A stretch of 6,102 bases of DNA from DAOTTX01 sp034437515 (GTDB lineage: Bacteria; Chloroflexota; Anaerolineae; Aggregatilineales; Phototrophicaceae). Below, piece by piece: positions 5,131 to 6,102 of the stretch. A program made the translations under genes and the position numbers. Under the pieces are notes generated by a model that did not search any database, had not been told where the DNA came from, and worked only from the letters and a program-made list of their open reading frames with translations. The DNA lies in assembly GCA_034437515.1 (NCBI GenBank), contig DAOTTX010000217.1:1-6102 (forward strand). Reading direction: 5' to 3'. How positions within the stretch are numbered: the first letter of the stretch is position 1; every line of letters begins with the position of its first letter.

Positions 5131-6102
5131 TCAGCCGCCGACCGTATAGACGCGAACGGCGTTGTCGCCAGATACCGTAACGAGCATCGTTTGATCGGGA
5201 CTCCAGGTTACATCTTGTAACCAATCGTAGGAATCAAAGAATTGAGCGAGGCGCTGTCCGCTTTCAACATCGAAGATATAAAGCCCTTGGGAGGTGACGA
5301 CCGCCAGCATGGTATCATCCGGGCTAAAAGCGACATCTTCAGCGATACCGTCCATATCACTCAGGTCGTGGATCAGCTCACCGGTGATCGGGTTACGCAG
5401 GGCGGCGCTGAAACTCTGAAGGGTGGCGAGATAGGCGTTGTCGCTGCTGTAGGTGATATTCTCCGTGTTGGAAATACCCGTCGTCGCGCCGTCTGCAACT
5501 TTTGTGGCGGTGTTAATCTCTCCGGCAGCGGCGGTGTCCCACATATACAGAAACCGATCCCCATCACTGAAAGAGAGAAGCGCATTGTCCGGGCTGAAGT
5601 CGGCGGCATAAATCGTGCCGTTATGATAGTCGGTGGTGGCTAGCAGGGTTCCATCGAGGCTGAATTGCTGAACAGCGTTGACGTTATCGCTAGTGCGTAC
5701 AATGAACTGCTCACCATCCGGGGAAACGCGAATTTCTGTTACACTGCCACCCGTTTCAGCTTCGCCGGTCAGTTCGCGTGCGGCAACATCCCAGAAGCGA
5801 ACCTTATTACGATGACCGCTGATGAGCGTACTCCCATCTGGGGTAAAGGCGAGTGCGAAAACATCCAGGTTAGAGGAATCGTCCTCAGGCTGTGGAAACT
5901 GCTGGAGCATCTCACCGGAGGCCAGGTCCCAGACGATAAACGAATCATCTTGAGAGGCGGATACCAGCAACGACCCATCCGGGCTAATGACGAGATCATA
6001 CACGCGCTCAGTATGACCTTCCATTTCCATTGGTTCCGCCTCGACCGTCGCGTCCCACATTAAGATTGTCCCACTGGTATTCGCGGCGATAAACTTCTCC
6101 CC
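5131..6102 (-). CDS. WD40-repeat beta-propeller protein, 5' end cut by window edge
   Basis: The visible 323 residues form WD40-type blades, each with an SPDG/SPDN/SPDD-like turn and most ending in WD or FD (VWDLASG, FWDVAAR, MWDTAAA, IFDVESG). I count seven blades plus the tail of an earlier one. The reading frame is open to position 6102. The first ATG, at 6060, is internal: the 14 codons before it read GEKFIAANTSGTIL and join smoothly into MWDA, giving a normal blade end, so the true start is outside the window. The blades at roughly 5400-5460 (TYSSDNAYLA) and 5660-5760 (VQQFSLDG) are degenerate and lack the terminal WD. The protein ends YTVGG and TGA with no added domain. WD40 propellers are binding platforms and no catalytic residues are expected. 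The partner is unknown, and whether the missing N-terminus carries a signal peptide, kinase or other domain cannot be seen. Confidence 0.96.
   Translation of the reverse strand, partial: GEKFIAANTSGTILMWDATVEAEPMEMEGHTERVYDLVISPDGSLLVSASQDDSFIVWDLASGEMLQQFPQPEDDSSNLDVFALAFTPDGSTLISGHRNKVRFWDVAARELTGEAETGGSVTEIRVSPDGEQFIVRTSDNVNAVQQFSLDGTLLATTDYHNGTIYAADFSPDNALLSFSDGDRFLYMWDTAAAGEINTATKVADGATTGISNTENITYSSDNAYLATLQSFSAALRNPITGELIHDLSDMDGIAEDVAFSPDDTMLAVVTSQGLYIFDVESGQRLAQFFDSYDWLQDVTWSPDQTMLVTVSGDNAVRVYTVGG

Noticed and set aside
4926..5180. 84-codon plus-strand frame across the gap after the WD40 gene
   Set aside because: It overlaps both flanking genes, includes the inverted repeat, and has no ribosome binding site or recognisable domain.

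Overview
The window looks like a piece of a bacterial chromosome of moderate GC content, probably from the Chloroflexota (Anaerolineae-like). This is inferred from protein style, not from a marker gene. The clues are a WD40 beta-propeller protein, an exported protein combining PPC domains with a WNEIDAVEL-type jelly-roll module, and small membrane proteins of unassigned families. There is no rRNA, tRNA, CRISPR array, insertion sequence or phage gene.

All six supported genes are on the minus strand, so transcription runs from the right edge to the left. In order they are: (1) a WD40-repeat protein cut by the right edge (5131-6102); (2) a 99-101 aa three-helix membrane protein (4682-4981); (3) a 190-191 aa two-helix membrane protein with an N-terminal NRNG-type motif and a C-terminal soluble domain (4041-4616); (4) a 960 aa secreted multidomain protein (1052-3934); (5) a 157 aa protein with one N-terminal membrane anchor (575-1048); (6) a 111 aa protein with about four helices (160-495). 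The leftmost ~160 bases hold no supported gene, apart from a possible start of a seventh minus-strand gene running off the edge.

Genes 4 and 5 are tightly linked: three bases separate them, and the ribosome binding site of gene 5 lies in the last codons of gene 4. The other gaps are 65-150 bases. Two contain clear inverted repeats, a perfect 10-bp stem at 5001-5030 and a two-tier stem-loop at 527-564. A third has a weak terminator-like hairpin just after the WD40 gene.

The common theme is the cell envelope: one protein is exported and four are membrane proteins. No enzyme active site is visible in any of them, so a structural, binding or sensing role at the cell surface is the most that can be inferred. 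The most distinctive object is the 960 aa protein, which carries three diverged copies of a PsbP/DcrB-like 'YPxxW' module around two tandem PPC domains and one jelly-roll-like domain.
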